NCBI GenBank assembly: GCA_963798275.1
Contig: CAWCTB010000042.1
Location: 32,507 to 96,506, forward strand
Direction: 5' to 3'
DNA length: 64,000 nucleotides
Source: CAWCTB01 sp963798275
Lineage (GTDB): Bacteria; Acidobacteriota; Terriglobia; Terriglobales; Acidobacteriaceae
Below the pieces are notes generated by a model that was given only the letters and a program-made list of their open reading frames with translations, did not search any database and was not told where the DNA came from. Both the position numbers and the translations under genes were made by a program. Shown piece by piece: positions 29,688 through 40,894 of this stretch (positions within the stretch are counted from its first letter, which is position 1; each line of letters begins with the position of its first letter).

Positions 29688-30277
29688 CAATTTATTGATC
29701 TCGTCAACAAGCTTCTGATGAAGCTCCGGTTCTGATAATTCACGACTGTCTCCTTGCACATATCCTTCTCAGCTTCTCATCTCTTCTAGCTATGGGAAGC
29801 AACATCTGACTAGATCGTCCCGCTGAATACCTTATGAAAAATTGAAATATTATGTAGCTGATTATTCGGGATTCTGTAGCCTTTGCATCGACGGTTCCTC
29901 AAAGTCACACTATTTAAATGCAGTTAGCTCACTTCTACTTTGGCTGCCTGAGTGCATCCACGCCATACAATTTTGGATCGAGCGCCACAGATGGTCGGTG
30001 GGATGGATGAATGAGTTTTTCCGAACAACGCGACGGGTTTTCTTCTAGTCCCCTCCGCAGGGGGGCCGGGACCGCTCCGAGTCGGATGGAACCGCCCGCC
30101 CGAGCCAACTCAAGAACCGAATTTGCAACGACGTTGCTGGATATTGCGGCAGGAGTGCTGCCGTATTCGTTTGTCGATAGCGACATCGCACATTCATCAC
30201 GTTGACCACGGATAGAAGGCGCATGTCTTCTGGGGCGAACCGGGCAGGTTGACGTCATCCTTCGGAAAGGAAAAGGT
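29688..30277. promoter_or_regulatory. Long intergenic region upstream of the TonB receptor
   Basis: 590 bp without a convincing gene. The part 29780-29960 is distinctly AT-rich compared with its flanks and may hold the receptor promoter. A ribosome-binding site (GGAAAGGAAAAGG) lies just before 30278. Confidence 0.4.
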
Positions 30278-33200
30278 ATGACGCGTTTTAAGCCTTCCTG
30301 CAGCCAGGTGTTTTCCCTGACCATAGTGGCACTGGCGACTTTGGTTCTGCTGCTCCCCTCGACTCTGGTTGGTCAAGCCACGGTATCCACCGGAAGTGTC
30401 AATGGAACCGTAACCGATCCCAGCGGCGCAGCGGTGGCGGGCGCCAAAGTCACGATCACCCGTGTCGATACCGGCACTGCGATCGATGTAACCACCAACT
30501 CCAGTGGTTTCTACAACTCCGGCGCCGTCAACCCCGGCAACTACAAAGTCCGCGTAAGGCAGTCGGGATTTGCGGCAGCCGAGACCACCGCGGTGGTGCA
30601 GATCGGCAACAACCGGGTTGTCAATTTCAAGTTGCAATTGGGCTCGGAAAACACCACCATCAACGTTGAGGCTGGTGCGGTGGCCGTCAATACCGAGCAG
30701 ACTTCCGTGCAGGGTGTTCTCACCCTCAACCAGATCGAAAATCTGCCAGTTAACGGACGTAATTTTCTCGATCTGGCGCAACTTGAGCCCGGTGTGCAGA
30801 TCCAGGATGGAACCAACTTCGACCCCACCAAGGCGGGATATGAATCGATCTCGTTTGGTGGTCGCTTCGGTCGCACTGCCCGCATCCAGGTTGATGGTGT
30901 CGACATGTCGGACGAAACCGTCGGCACCACCACCGGCGGTCTGCCGCAGAGCGCCATCCAGGAATTTCAGCTCGCCCAATCCACCATGGATCTCTCCAAC
31001 GATCTGAGTTCGTCGGGTGTGGTCAATGTCAGTACGCGCTCCGGCTCCAATGCCCTCCATGGCTCCGCATTTGGTTACTTCCGCGACGGCAGCATAGGAG
31101 CGGCACTACCCCATCCTGCGGGACTCGCCAGCACCTACTCGCGTACTCAATACGGCGGCAACATAGGCGGAGCCATTATCAAGGACAAGCTGTTTTTCTT
31201 CGCCGATAGCGAAAATACCAACCAGCACCAGTTCAACCCCGTGTCCTATAACGCTCCCTTCACCCCATTCTCCGGCGGATACAATTCTCCTTTTTTTGAG
31301 AACGACGTCGTCGGGCGGGTCGACTTCAATGGGCCGCACGGCGCCAAATACTTCTACCGCTACACCTATTCCCAGATCAAGAGCACGTCAACCTTCTTCC
31401 CCGACGCCCTGCAGCCATACCAGAACAAGAACTATGTTCGCCAGAGCGTCTTCGGCGTTGACTTCACCTCGGGCAGCTACAGCCACACCATTCGCTATGC
31501 CTACATGAAGTTCCAGAACGAGATCGCCGACGCCACCCTTAGCAGTGGATTGCCCTTGGCGGATTATCCGGGCAACGGATTAGCGGTAAACATCGCGCCC
31601 CTTACCGCCGGAAGCGGTCCTCAGACTGGCCCCAACCTGTTGGCTCCGCAGCAGACCCCCCAGCAGGACAACCAGGTGAAATACGACGGCTCGAAGGTGA
31701 TCGGCCGGCATATCCTTCGTTACGGTTTCTCGTACAACCACATTCAAGGCGGCGGTTTCGCCAGCTTCTTCGGGTTGGCGCCTCAACTTTTGTACGATCC
31801 CAGCTCCGCTCCGATTTCCAACCTCTGCACCAACGGCGCTTGTGGAGCGGCCAACCCTTTGAATTACGCCATCGTGGCCGCGATCATGGGCAACGGCCAA
31901 GGCTTCTCGACGGAAAATCCGGCTTTGGGTTACCCTGCCGGCGGCCTTGGTCCTGACAACCGGATCGGTGCCTACATCACCGACACCTGGAAGATGAAGC
32001 CGAACTTCACCGTCAACTTTGGACTGCGTTACGACCGTGACACCGGCCGTACCGACAGCGATCTACCAGCCATTCCGCAGTTGGACAACCTGACTCCGGC
32101 ATTTCCTAACCTGGGCAATGCCATTCCCAATCCGAACTTGAATTTTGCTCCCAGCCTGGGCATCGCCTGGGATCCTTGGAACAACGGCAAGACCGCGATT
32201 CGGGCAGGGATTGGCATGTACTACGAGAACGTGATCTACAACAACGTCCTGTTCGACCGGCCTAAGCGATTGCCGTCAGGCGCGTTTCTGCAGACTCCGG
32301 TGGCCTGCTCAGGCGGTACGCCGCAACCCATTCCCGGATATACCCTGATGGCGACTCCGGCTATGTGCAGTGGCTCAATCGGTGCTGAAGCTGGGGCGCT
32401 CGCAGCTTTGCAGCAGCAATTGCAAGCGGAGACGCCTTTCAACTTGAGTACCCCAAATCCAAACTACGTCGTGACTAGCAACCTGGAACCGGGCACAAGC
32501 ATCGGCACACAGGTTATTAGCGCGTCGGGCATGTTCGCGCCCAATTACAAAACCCCACGTTCGCTGCAGATGAACTTTGGTATTCAGCACGAAATCAAGC
32601 CCGGCATGGTCATCAGTGTGGACTATGTCCGCAACGTAACCGAGCACTTGCTGGTCGGCGAGGACCTCAACCAGACCGGCAATGTCGCCTACTTCAACGC
32701 ACCGGCGGCGAACTACGCCATCAATGCGACCAATGCTTCCTTCGGCTGCCCACCCGGGCCTGCCGGAGTTAACTGCGCTATGGCCGCTGGGGCGACCATG
32801 GCTAGTTACGCAGGGAATGGTCTCGACTCGCAGGCCGACCTTGGCGCCACCTGCACCAACAATCCTTACGGCTGCGCCTTTGGCGGCTTGAATCCGAAGG
32901 CTCCGTCTCTGCAGTTCCTGGTGCCCGCTTCAAAATCGGCTTACAACGCCCTGGATATCAAGTTCACCGACCAGGTAGCGAATCCGATCAAGGGTGTCAG
33001 GAATCTGAATCTGACCGCGTCCTACAGCCTGGGAAGCTTCATCAACTGCGGTGGACAGGCTCCGGCTACCACCGCCGGTAACGATCAGGACTTTGTTCTG
33101 GGCGCGATGAGCAACACCAGCCCTTGCGCCTACATGGGTCCTTCGCTGCTGGATCGCAACAACCAAATCTCCTTTGGTTTTGTGCTGGATGTTCCGTACA

Positions 33201-33831
33201 ATTTCCAGTTCAGCATCATCAGCCACTTCGATTCGCCCCTCCCCATGTCGTTGGTCATGGACAACGGCGGCCCGTCGCCGGGCCAGATTTATAACACCGA
33301 CTTCAGCGGCGACGGAACCATTGACGACCTGATGCCTCCCAGCAAACTCGGCGCTTTCGGGCACAGCGGTCAACACCAGCACCCTCAACACTGTGCTCAC
33401 TACATACAACAATACGTACGCCAACAATCCCACTCCCGCCGGCCAAACGCTGGTGAACAACGGATTGTTTACGGCTGCGCAGTTGCAAGGCTTGGGGGCG
33501 GTTGCCCCGATCAGTGCCACTTGCACCCGCGGGCCAGGTGGGTATGGGTTGGTTGCGTGCGTTCGACCTGAAGCTGAGCTGGATGGGCAAGTTCTCCTTG
33601 GGCGACCATCCCATGACCCTTCAGCCCAGTGTTGGCTTCTTCAACCTGTTTAACTTCTCCAACTTCGACCTGCCGCCGAACACCTTGACCGGCGTAATCA
33701 ACGGCTCCGTCGGCAGCATCAACGGGACGACCGCGGCCAATCGCATCGCCGATCGCGTCGGCATTGGCACTGGCGTCTACGGATTGGGTGCTCCTCGCGC
33801 CATCGAATTTGGGCTGGTTTTCAGCTTCTAA
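30278..33831 (+). CDS. TonB-dependent receptor, Oar type, two frame breaks near the end
   Basis: Outer-membrane transporter of about 1180 residues. A signal peptide precedes a carboxypeptidase regulatory-like Ig domain (GTVTDPSGAAVAGAKVTITR, residues about 45-120), then a plug (LPVNGRNFLDLAQLEPGVQI; IQVDGVDMSDE) and a long beta-barrel ending in the aromatic LVFSF. This Oar-like class is abundant in Acidobacteria and is thought to import large substrates, often carbohydrates, using TonB energy. Frame changes near 33360 and 33530, both +1, affect only the last 160 residues, where AVNTSTLNTVLTTYNN and FDLKLSWMGKFSLGDHP complete the barrel. Confidence 0.92.
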
Positions 33832-33878
33832 TTATCGTTTTCCCGAGGGCCGGCCAAATGGCGGCCCCGGGCTTGCAT

Positions 33879-33907
33879 AGCCACTCGCCCAGGCGGGTGG
33901 CTTTTTT
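33879..33907 (+). terminator. Rho-independent terminator
   Basis: AGCCACTCGCCC and GCGGGTGGCT pair around a short loop, followed by six T. It ends the TonB receptor transcript. Confidence 0.85.
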
Positions 33908-34011
33908 GCGTGGCCGAAGTGTTCTCCGCCGGAGCCCGGCTGGCGCGCCCTGCAGACGCTTGACTTTGTTACACTGCACTTTGTCCGACGCTCTTGCGTC
34001 GCGAGGTAATC

Positions 34012-34311
34012 ATGGCGAATCCTATCCAACCTTCGATTCAGTTGACCAATACTCCCGACTACCGCGAGAGCTACGCCAACAGCGTGCAGGTGCGCGTCAA
34101 CGTCTGGGACTTCTTCCTCGTCTTTGGCACCCTCCAGCAGCAGGACGAAACCCGGGTCGAGGTGCGCAACTTCCAGGGCGTCTACCTCAGCCCGCAGCAG
34201 GCCAAAGCGCTCTACACCATCCTGCAGCAGAACCTGGTCAACTACGAAAACACCTTCGGCGAGATCAAGCTCGACCCCCGCATGGCGCAGCCGGGCGCTC
34301 CCGTTCACTGA
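34012..34311 (+). CDS. DUF3467 small protein
   Basis: A 99-residue cytoplasmic protein. TPDYRESYANSVQVRVNVWD and LSPQQAKALYTILQQNL match the DUF3467 family, small proteins of unknown function. The start is at 34012 with a weak GAGG site; an in-frame ATG at 33994 is less likely. Confidence 0.85.
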   Translation: MANPIQPSIQLTNTPDYRESYANSVQVRVNVWDFFLVFGTLQQQDETRVEVRNFQGVYLSPQQAKALYTILQQNLVNYENTFGEIKLDPRMAQPGAPVH

Positions 34312-34402
34312 TGCCAATCGGCGGCAGGCTTTCGCTGCGCTGGAAGAACTGCCGCCGCAGTCATCCGTACCTTGCCGCAGTCAACCTGGAACGTGAGCTG
34401 GC

Positions 34403-35998
34403 ATGAAGTCATGGGCTCGTCTTCCCGAGTCGCTCTCCGCTTTTGCTCTGATTTTCACCGCCCTCTTCCTGTCTCACGCCGTCTTGCTGCGGCTCCCCTA
34501 CTTCTGGGATGAAGCCGGATACTTCGTGCCGGCGGCCCGGGACCTGCTGCTGACCGGTTCCCTCATTCCCCACAGCACGCTCTCCAACGCCCACCCTCCG
34601 CTGGTGATGCTGTGGCTGGCATTCTGGTGGAAGTTCAGCGCCTTCACTCCCGCTGTCACCCGCACCGCGATGTTGCTGGTGGCGGCCTTCGCCCTGCTGG
34701 GCGTTTGGCGGCTGTCGCGCCGGGTTGCGAACGAGAGCGTAGCGCTGGCCACGGTACTCTGCACCGCGCTATATCCGGTGTTCTTTGCCCAAAGTTCGCT
34801 GGCCCAGCTCGACATGATGGCCGCTGCCCTGACCATTTGGGGCTTGGCGATGTACGTCGAGGGCAGGTACGTGGCGGCGATTGTCTTCTGGTGTCTCGCG
34901 CCTCTTGCCAAGGAAACCGCGCTTCTAACTCCCCTGGCATTATTCGCCTGGGAGCTGTTGTGCCCGTGCCTGCCGCATCGACACCGCGGATGAGCCGCTT
35001 TGCCTGCCGCACCGAAGTCCGTTGCGCACGTGCCAGCCTGCTGCTCTGTGCGCTGCCGATTGCGCTCTGGCTTGCTTATCACCATCATGTCACCGGCTTC
35101 TATTTCGGAAATCCCGAGTACCTGCGCTATAACCTCGGCGCCACTCTCACTCCGTTGCGCGTGTTGCTGGCGATGGTGATTCGCCTTTGGCATCTCCTCG
35201 GCTACCTCAACCTGTTCGTCCTCACGCTGGCGGCTGCGTACGCCATGTTTCGTCCCGCCCTGCTGGAGCGCGATGGCACTCTGCGCCCGAGGATCGCCAT
35301 CAGCGTGCAACTGGTATTTGCGGTCGTGATCCTGGCGCACGTGGTAGCGCTTTCCTTCGTCGGCGGAGCCGTGCTGGCGCGTTATCTGCTGCCTGTATAC
35401 CCGCTCGTAATTCTGATCTGCGTCTCTACCCTGAGGAGGCGGGTCCGCCATTGGGTGTGGTGGATCGCCGCCGCCTGCGCCGCCTTCGTCCTGGCGTTGC
35501 TCACCCCGCCTCCTTATCGCGTCTCTCCCGAAGACACTCTGCTGTATCGCGACTACGTCCTCTTGCACAAGCAGGCTGCCGACGTGATCGCTGCCCGCTT
35601 TCCCCAAGCCCGAGTACTCACCGCCTGGCCGGCCTCCGACGAACTGACGCGACCTTATCTCGGCTACGTCCATCAGCCGCTGTCGGTGATTCGATTGGAA
35701 AACTTTTCCGAGTTCGAGATGATGCGCGCGGCGCAAGTGACCAACCAGTTCGACGTCGTCTTGTTGTTCTCCACCAAGTGGGAGCCTCCGCACCCTCTGC
35801 TTGCGACCCTCCCGTTCGGCGAAGGCCTTACACGAGCGCTTCTTCGACTACCACGAGGACGTGTCTCCTGAACGGGCAGCCGCGATGCTGAACGGCCGGG
35901 TCATCCGCTACCTGAACCGCAACAACGAATGGGTCGCCATCATCTCCGTCGATAAGATCGAGAACGCGGCGCTCTCCACTGCGACGTTGGGGCCGTGA
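34403..35998 (+). CDS. GT39-like membrane glycosyltransferase, two frame breaks
   Basis: Multi-spanning protein of about 530 residues with the signature of dolichyl/undecaprenyl-phosphate mannosyltransferase-like enzymes: LPYFWDEAGYFVPAARDLL near residue 32 (acidic catalytic loop), then NAHPPLVMLWLAFWW. About ten membrane helices follow, and the C-terminal part is soluble (SPERAAAMLNGRVIRYLNRN). Such enzymes move a sugar from a lipid-phosphate donor to protein or lipid on the periplasmic side. Frame changes occur near 34980 (apparent -1, or two +1) and 35815 (+1). The stop overlaps a possible GTG start of the next gene. Confidence 0.82.
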
Positions 35999-36114
35999 AT
36001 CATGAGCGATGGGAAAAGCCTGTGGGTACCTCATCCCTTCCCATCGGTTGGGAAAGGCTGGAATCGTCGTCCTCGCACTTGCCATCCCCCAACCTCCACC
36101 CGCAGACTGCTTCT

Positions 36115-36577
36115 GTGGACTTCACCATTCGTCCCTTCCGCGCGGCCGACTTCGACCGTCTCTGGCAGATCGATCAGAGCTGCTTTCCGGCCGGCATCGC
36201 CTATTCCCAGATGGATCTGACCGGCTTCATCCTGCGTCGCAAGGCGATCACTCTGGTCGCCGAGTTCGCCAGCGGAGACCATCGGGATGAGATCGCCGGG
36301 TTCGCTATCGCTCAGCCCCGCCGCGGGATTGGGCGCATTCTTACCCTGGATGTTGTGCCCGAGGCACGCCGCTTCGGGCTTGGCTCGCAGCTCGTTGGAA
36401 GAATGCGAGCAGCGCCTGCGAACTCACGGGTGCACCGAGGTCCTTCTGGAAACCGCCGTCAATAACGAGCCGGCCCTCAAGCTCTACCAGAAGCTTGGCT
36501 ACCAGATCCTGCGCACCCTGCCGGAGTACTACCTCTCGCATGGCCTCGATGCCTTCCTGATGGGCAAGTACCTGTGA
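36115..36577 (+). CDS. GNAT-family N-acetyltransferase, RimI-like, one frame break
   Basis: About 155 residues of the Gcn5-related acetyltransferase fold: FTIRPFRAADFDRLWQID (first strand and helix), LDVVPEARRFGLGSQL (acetyl-CoA loop, R-x-x-G-x-G/A type), then NNEPALKLYQKLGYQI. It would acetylate a protein N-terminus or small amine using acetyl-CoA. Near 36393 one base is surplus (CTCGTTGG) and the next frame gives LEECEQRLRTHGCTEV. The GTG at 36115 fits the domain start; a GTG at 35995 that overlaps the previous stop is also in frame. Confidence 0.82.
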
Positions 36578-36644
36578 GGCAGCGTGCTAGAATCGCGGTC
36601 TTCCAGTGCGGCGAATCGATTCCGGCTTAACTTGATTCATCGAC

Positions 36645-38661
36645 ATGCCTTCTCGCAAACCCAATAGCTCCGGCCACCCCCTCCGCGTGGCCGTCGATAC
36701 CGGCGGCACCTTCACCGACTGCGTGTGGACCGAGCGCGGTCGATTGCGGATCCTGAAGGTCTTCTCCTCTCCGGCTGATCCCTCGCGAGCCATCGCTGAT
36801 GCCATTGCCGGCACCGGCCACCCTGGCCCCGTCGTTCTGCTGCACGGCACGACGGTCGGCACCAACACGCTGCTGGAGCGCAAAGGCGCTCGCGTCGCTT
36901 TCGTCACCACCCAGGGTTTCGAGGACTCGATCGAGATTGGCCGCCAGGCGCGCCCCAAACTGTACGACCTGCTCTTCCAGCGCATCCCCCCGCTGGTCGA
37001 GCGAGAACTGCGGTTCGGAGTTCCCGAGCGCGTCAGTTCCACTGGCGAGGTGTTGCAGGAGCCCACGCCACACGACCTCGCCCACCTTGCTCAGCAAGTG
37101 AGGGCCAGCGGTGCCGAGGCGATCGCGATCTCGACGCTGTTCTCCTTCGCCAATTCTGCCAACGAACGTTCCATTGCTCGCGTGCTCGAGGAACTGGCCC
37201 TGCCGCTCTCGGTCTCCCACGAAATCCTGCCTGAGTTTCGCGAGTACGAACGTGCCAGCACGGTGGTGATGAATGCCTATGTCCAGCCGATGATGCAGCA
37301 GTATCTGCAAAACCTCGAGGCTCGCGTCGCAGGCGTTTCCGGCAGGGGAAAGCAATCGCGGGTCTTCGTGATGCAGTCCAGTGGAGGCATCACCTCGCTG
37401 CATGCCGCCACGCTCCAACCCGTGCGCACCTTGCTCTCCGGGCCGGCCGGCGGAGTCATCGGCGCCACCGCTATGGCGCGACGCAGCGGCTTCGACAAGA
37501 TCCTCACCTTCGACATGGGCGGCACCTCGACCGATGTCGCCCTGGTGAGTGGCGAGCCCAATCCTACGAATGAGGCCGAGATCGCTGGCTTCCCGGTGCG
37601 TATTCCCGTGCTCGACATTCACACCGTCGGCGCCGGGGGAGGATCGCTGGCGCGTTTCGATGCCGGAGGCGCTCTGCGCGTCGGCCCCGAATCCGCGGGC
37701 GCCGATCCCGGACCCATCTGCTATGGACGCGGCACGCAGCCGACCGTGACCGACGCCAATCTGCTGCTGGGCCGTCTCCGCTCCGACCAGTTCCTCGGTG
37801 GCGAATTCAAACTCGATTTGGAACGGACCCGTCAGGTCACAAGCGAATGGCTTAAGGCGCAAGGTTCGAAGCTTGGGCTGCTCCCCTTCGCCGAGGGCGT
37901 GGTTCGCGTCGTCAACGCCAATATGGAGCGCGCCTTGCGCGTTGTTTCGGTGGAACGCGGCTTCGATCCCCGGGAGTTCGCTCTGGTTGCATTCGGCGGA
38001 GCGGGTGGCCTGCACGCCTGCGAATTGGCTGCCGCGCTGGGCATCCCGACGGTCATCGTTCCCGCCATGCCCGGAGCCTTGTCGGCCTACGGCATTTTGG
38101 CCTCCGATGTCGTTAAGGACTATTCTCGCACTGTCGTCTGGAGCGTCGGTCAAACGCTCCCGTTGCAAAGGCTGAAGGGTGAATTCGCGCAGCTAAAGAA
38201 GAAAGCACAGCGTGAGTTTCGCGACGAGGCATGGGAAGGGAAGCTGCACTTCCATGCCAGCGCCGATCTTCGTTATCGCGGCCAGGGCTTCGAGTTGAAC
38301 GTGCCGGTCGGGCCCTCACTGGTCAGAGATTTCCATCGTGAGCACCAGCGCCGCTACGGTTACAGTCATCCCGATCGCGACCTGGAGATTGTTACTCTTC
38401 GTCTTCGCGCCAGCCTCCCAACCCGGCAGCCGAGGATGCAGGCCGAGCGGCCTGGTACGCGTCCCACCTCTCCCCTCGTACGCGACACGGTTCTGTTTTC
38501 GGGAAAGCCTCTGCTCACCGCCATCCTGCAGAGAGAACAATTAGCCCTTGCGTGCGAGATTCCGCGGCCCGGCTATCGTCACCGAGTACAGCGCGACCAC
38601 CGTCATTCCGCCCGGCTGGTCTTTCTTCCGCGCGATCGAGGCGCCGGAGCTAATCTGTTGA
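36645..38661 (+). CDS. Hydantoinase/oxoprolinase subunit A family protein
   Basis: About 670 residues. The N-terminal domain begins RVAVDTGGTFTDCVWTE; the central ATP-grasping ASKHA domain has LLSGPAGGVIGATAM and FDMGGTSTDVALV; the C-terminal domain ends GPAIVTEYSATTVIPPGW. Members hydrolyse 5-oxoproline, hydantoins or related amides (or carboxylate ketones) using ATP. A +1 change near 38555 moves the natural stop to 38661. The partner HyuB subunit, usually next in the operon, is absent; a convergent terminator and csbD follow. Confidence 0.9.
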
Positions 38662-38701
38662 GGGGACGCCCTCGCGGCTAGAAACCGTGAGAAACGACGA
38701 A

Positions 38702-38720
38702 AGGCGCCAGTTCGGCGCCT
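38702..38720 (-). terminator. Probable terminator of csbD
   Basis: AGGCGCC/GGCGCCT stem with a five-base loop; on the minus strand it is followed by TTTCG. It lies between convergent hyuA and csbD. Confidence 0.55.
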
Positions 38721-38757
38721 CCTGACTTAGTGGCTCAATAAGGTGGAATCAGCGGTC

Positions 38758-38997
38758 CTAGGCTACGTCGCGATCCTTGCGCCTGGCGTCGGCGCCATCA
38801 TCGTTCTTACTGGTGGTGTCTTCAACCGCATCGCGCACCGCGTCCTTGGTTTTGCCCCAGGCGTTTTCCACCTTGCCCTTCACCTGCTGTGCAGTTCCTT
38901 CCGCCTGCGCATTTTCATCGCCGGTCCATTCGCCCACCTGGCGTTTGATTCTTCCCGCGACTTCGTCTGCTTTGCCTTTGATACGGTCCTTATCCAT
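38758..38997 (-). CDS. CsbD-family stress protein
   Basis: A 79-residue hydrophilic helical protein: MDKDRIKGKADEVAGRIKRQ, with repeated Lys/Gly/Glu heptads. CsbD proteins are induced by general stress in Bacillus and many other bacteria; the molecular role is unknown. GGAGGG precedes the start at 38997. It follows the Lmo0937-type gene in the same direction, so the two may be co-expressed. Confidence 0.92.
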   Translation of the reverse strand: MDKDRIKGKADEVAGRIKRQVGEWTGDENAQAEGTAQQVKGKVENAWGKTKDAVRDAVEDTTSKNDDGADARRKDRDVA

Positions 38998-39127
38998 TGG
39001 TTTATCCCTCCAGGGTTAGTAGTTTCGACCCATGCTCCGGATCGAATTTGTTGGTTTGCTGAAGCGAAGCAATCAGCCGCGCCTCAATCGGTTCTCTTAC
39101 GGGTTGCAGTCACCGTGACTGGCTTCC

Positions 39128-39280
39128 TTAAACCACGGTTCTTCGGCCCGAGATGAGCTGGACTATCAGCGCGATGACCGCTAGCACCAGCAGGATGTGA
39201 ATGAAACCTCCCAGTGTGTAGCTGGTGACTACGCCCAGTAACCAAAGCACCAGTAGGATTACAAATATTGTCCAAAGCAT
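39128..39280 (-). CDS. Lmo0937-family small membrane protein
   Basis: Only 50 residues, with two membrane helices: MLWTIFVILLVLWLLGVVTS and, after SYTLGGF, IHILLVLAVIALIVQLISG, ending in RRTVV. This matches the Lmo0937 family of short stress-linked membrane proteins found next to csbD-like genes in many phyla. The start ATG at 39280 follows GGGGTGAG. Confidence 0.88.
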   Translation of the reverse strand: MLWTIFVILLVLWLLGVVTSYTLGGFIHILLVLAVIALIVQLISGRRTVV

Positions 39281-39476
39281 GTCTCACCCCACATAGTTTA
39301 TTAACTTCGCTATCGTGTCATCAGTTTGAATCGACTTATTGGTTGGAAGCCGAACTGGCCCCGATGGTTGTTCGCGAACCCTCCGAGAGTCACAGAAATA
39401 AAGTTTGAAAAGTTGCAAGTGCCGGGCAACCCTGCAGAGCCGGCAATGCGAATCTGCTATTCTCTTGCCCTGCACG

Positions 39477-40298
39477 ATGAAGGTTGCCATCCAGGGAGAA
39501 CTCGGCTCATTCAGCCACGAAGCAGCCGGGCACCTTCTGCCGCGCGCCCGGATCGTACCCTGCGCGCGCTCTGCGGAGGTATTTGACGCCGTGGCAGGCG
39601 GCACCGTCCAGGCTGCCGTGATTCCCATCGAGAACTCGCTGGCCGGATCCGTTGCCGAGCACTTCGACCTCCTGCTCACCCGCGATCTTTTTATTCATGG
39701 CGAACTTCACCTGCGCATTCGTCACAACCTGATTGCCGCCCCGGGAGTGAAATTGAACGCCATCAGGCGTGTCTTCTCCCATCCTGTCGCTCTCGATCAG
39801 TGCCGCAACTTCTTCCGCGCTCGTGCCGGCGTCGTGTCCGTCCCCTTCTATGACACGGCCGGAAGTGTGCGCCATGTCATCTCCGAAGACCTGCGCGACG
39901 CTGCCGCCATTGCTGCCAGGCGTGCCGCAGCCGAGTACGGCGGACACATTTTGCTGTCGGACATTGAGGACGACCGCCAAAACTACACGCGCTTTCTCCT
40001 CATCACCAAGTCCAAGAAGATCGGCCGCAACTCGAACAAAACCTCGTTGGCCTTCGCGCTGAAGAATGTTCCCGGTGTGTTGTTCAAAGCGCTCAGCGTC
40101 TTTGCCCTTCGCGACATCAGCCTCAGCAAGATCGAATCCCGCCCTCTGCGCGGGCATCCCTGGGAGTACGTGTTCTTTGCCGACATTCTGCGCGGAGATG
40201 ACGAAGCCGCACGCAATGCGCTGCGCCACCTGGCCGAGATCGCCGAGTTTGTCAAAGTGCTGGGTATCTATCCCGCCGCAAAAACTAAGCCCAGATAA
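39477..40298 (+). CDS. pheA: Prephenate dehydratase
   Basis: A 273-residue enzyme that turns prephenate into phenylpyruvate in phenylalanine synthesis. The catalytic domain runs from MKVAIQGELGSFSHEAA to about residue 185 and contains IPIENSLAGSV and the essential Thr-Arg-Phe in NYTRFLLI. A C-terminal ACT domain with the ESRP motif (KIESRPLRGHPWEYVFF) binds phenylalanine for feedback inhibition. The start at 39477 gives the family N-terminus. It is a single-function enzyme without a chorismate mutase domain. Intact. Confidence 0.95.
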   Translation: MKVAIQGELGSFSHEAAGHLLPRARIVPCARSAEVFDAVAGGTVQAAVIPIENSLAGSVAEHFDLLLTRDLFIHGELHLRIRHNLIAAPGVKLNAIRRVFSHPVALDQCRNFFRARAGVVSVPFYDTAGSVRHVISEDLRDAAAIAARRAAAEYGGHILLSDIEDDRQNYTRFLLITKSKKIGRNSNKTSLAFALKNVPGVLFKALSVFALRDISLSKIESRPLRGHPWEYVFFADILRGDDEAARNALRHLAEIAEFVKVLGIYPAAKTKPR

Positions 40299-40330
40299 CG
40301 CCGGTTTGCAGCTGCTGTAGACCACGCACT

Positions 40331-40490
40331 GTCTTGAAGGGGCACGGCTTCAGCCGTGCCGCATCTGGTATCAACGGAGTGGGCCTTCACAGTTTGCGGA
40401 AAAATTGATTCTAGGGTAGAGCTGGCCTTCAGGCCAGCGTCTAAGCCCTTTATTTTTGTCATTCCACGCGGACTTTAGTCCGCGTGGGAC
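40331..40490. repeat. CTTYAG-apex hairpin repeat, copy B (three hairpins)
   Basis: Three hairpins in a row: 40341-40360 (GGCACGGCTTCAGCCGTGCC), 40421-40438 (GCTGGCCTTCAGGCCAGC) and 40464-40487 (CCACGCGGACT/AGTCCGCGTGG around TT). Stem sequences differ but every apex is CTTCAG or CTTTAG. The first hairpin with its flank is nearly identical to copy D at 48191. Confidence 0.8.
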
Positions 40491-40894
40491 CTGCTTTTCC
40501 GGTTTTTCCGCAGCCTGTTCAGCCCCGAGATTCTCTACACCTTCACTGAAACTGCTGTAGCTCTTAACAGGACAGCGCCCACTCCCGAAATGGCGTCGCA
40601 GATTACGGTTGAAAATGGCAGTCCAGGAACGAAAATCCTCAATCGGGAAAAGTAGGTTGCCACCTACCTATTGCGGTTGTCGCTGCCCTCGGGCGGGGGT
40701 TACAATCCCTTGCTCTTTGAAATCGGCCCCGACCGCGTCTCCGGTCTTCGGCCTGACACCTTGGCGCGTCAAGCTATGGGTGGATGTTGTCGATGCCGAT
40801 AGAGAGCTCGGGAAGGGGAAGAGCGGCGGGCCCTGCATCTTTTGCCGCGACTCCTTCATCTAAAAACTTGAGCGTGATCGACTCAAGGAGTGAT
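40491..40894. promoter_or_regulatory. Leader region of lon
   Basis: About 400 bp before lon with no believable gene. A short palindrome (GTAGGTTGCCACCTAC) lies at 40651-40666. AAGGAG precedes the lon start. Confidence 0.35.

Noticed and set aside
29842..30048. Plus-strand 68-residue frame upstream of the TonB receptor
   Set aside because: AT-rich promoter-like region, no ribosome-binding site and no similarity.
40609..40863. Possible 84-residue gene in the lon leader
   Set aside because: No ribosome-binding site, atypical composition and no family; it lies in the promoter region of lon.
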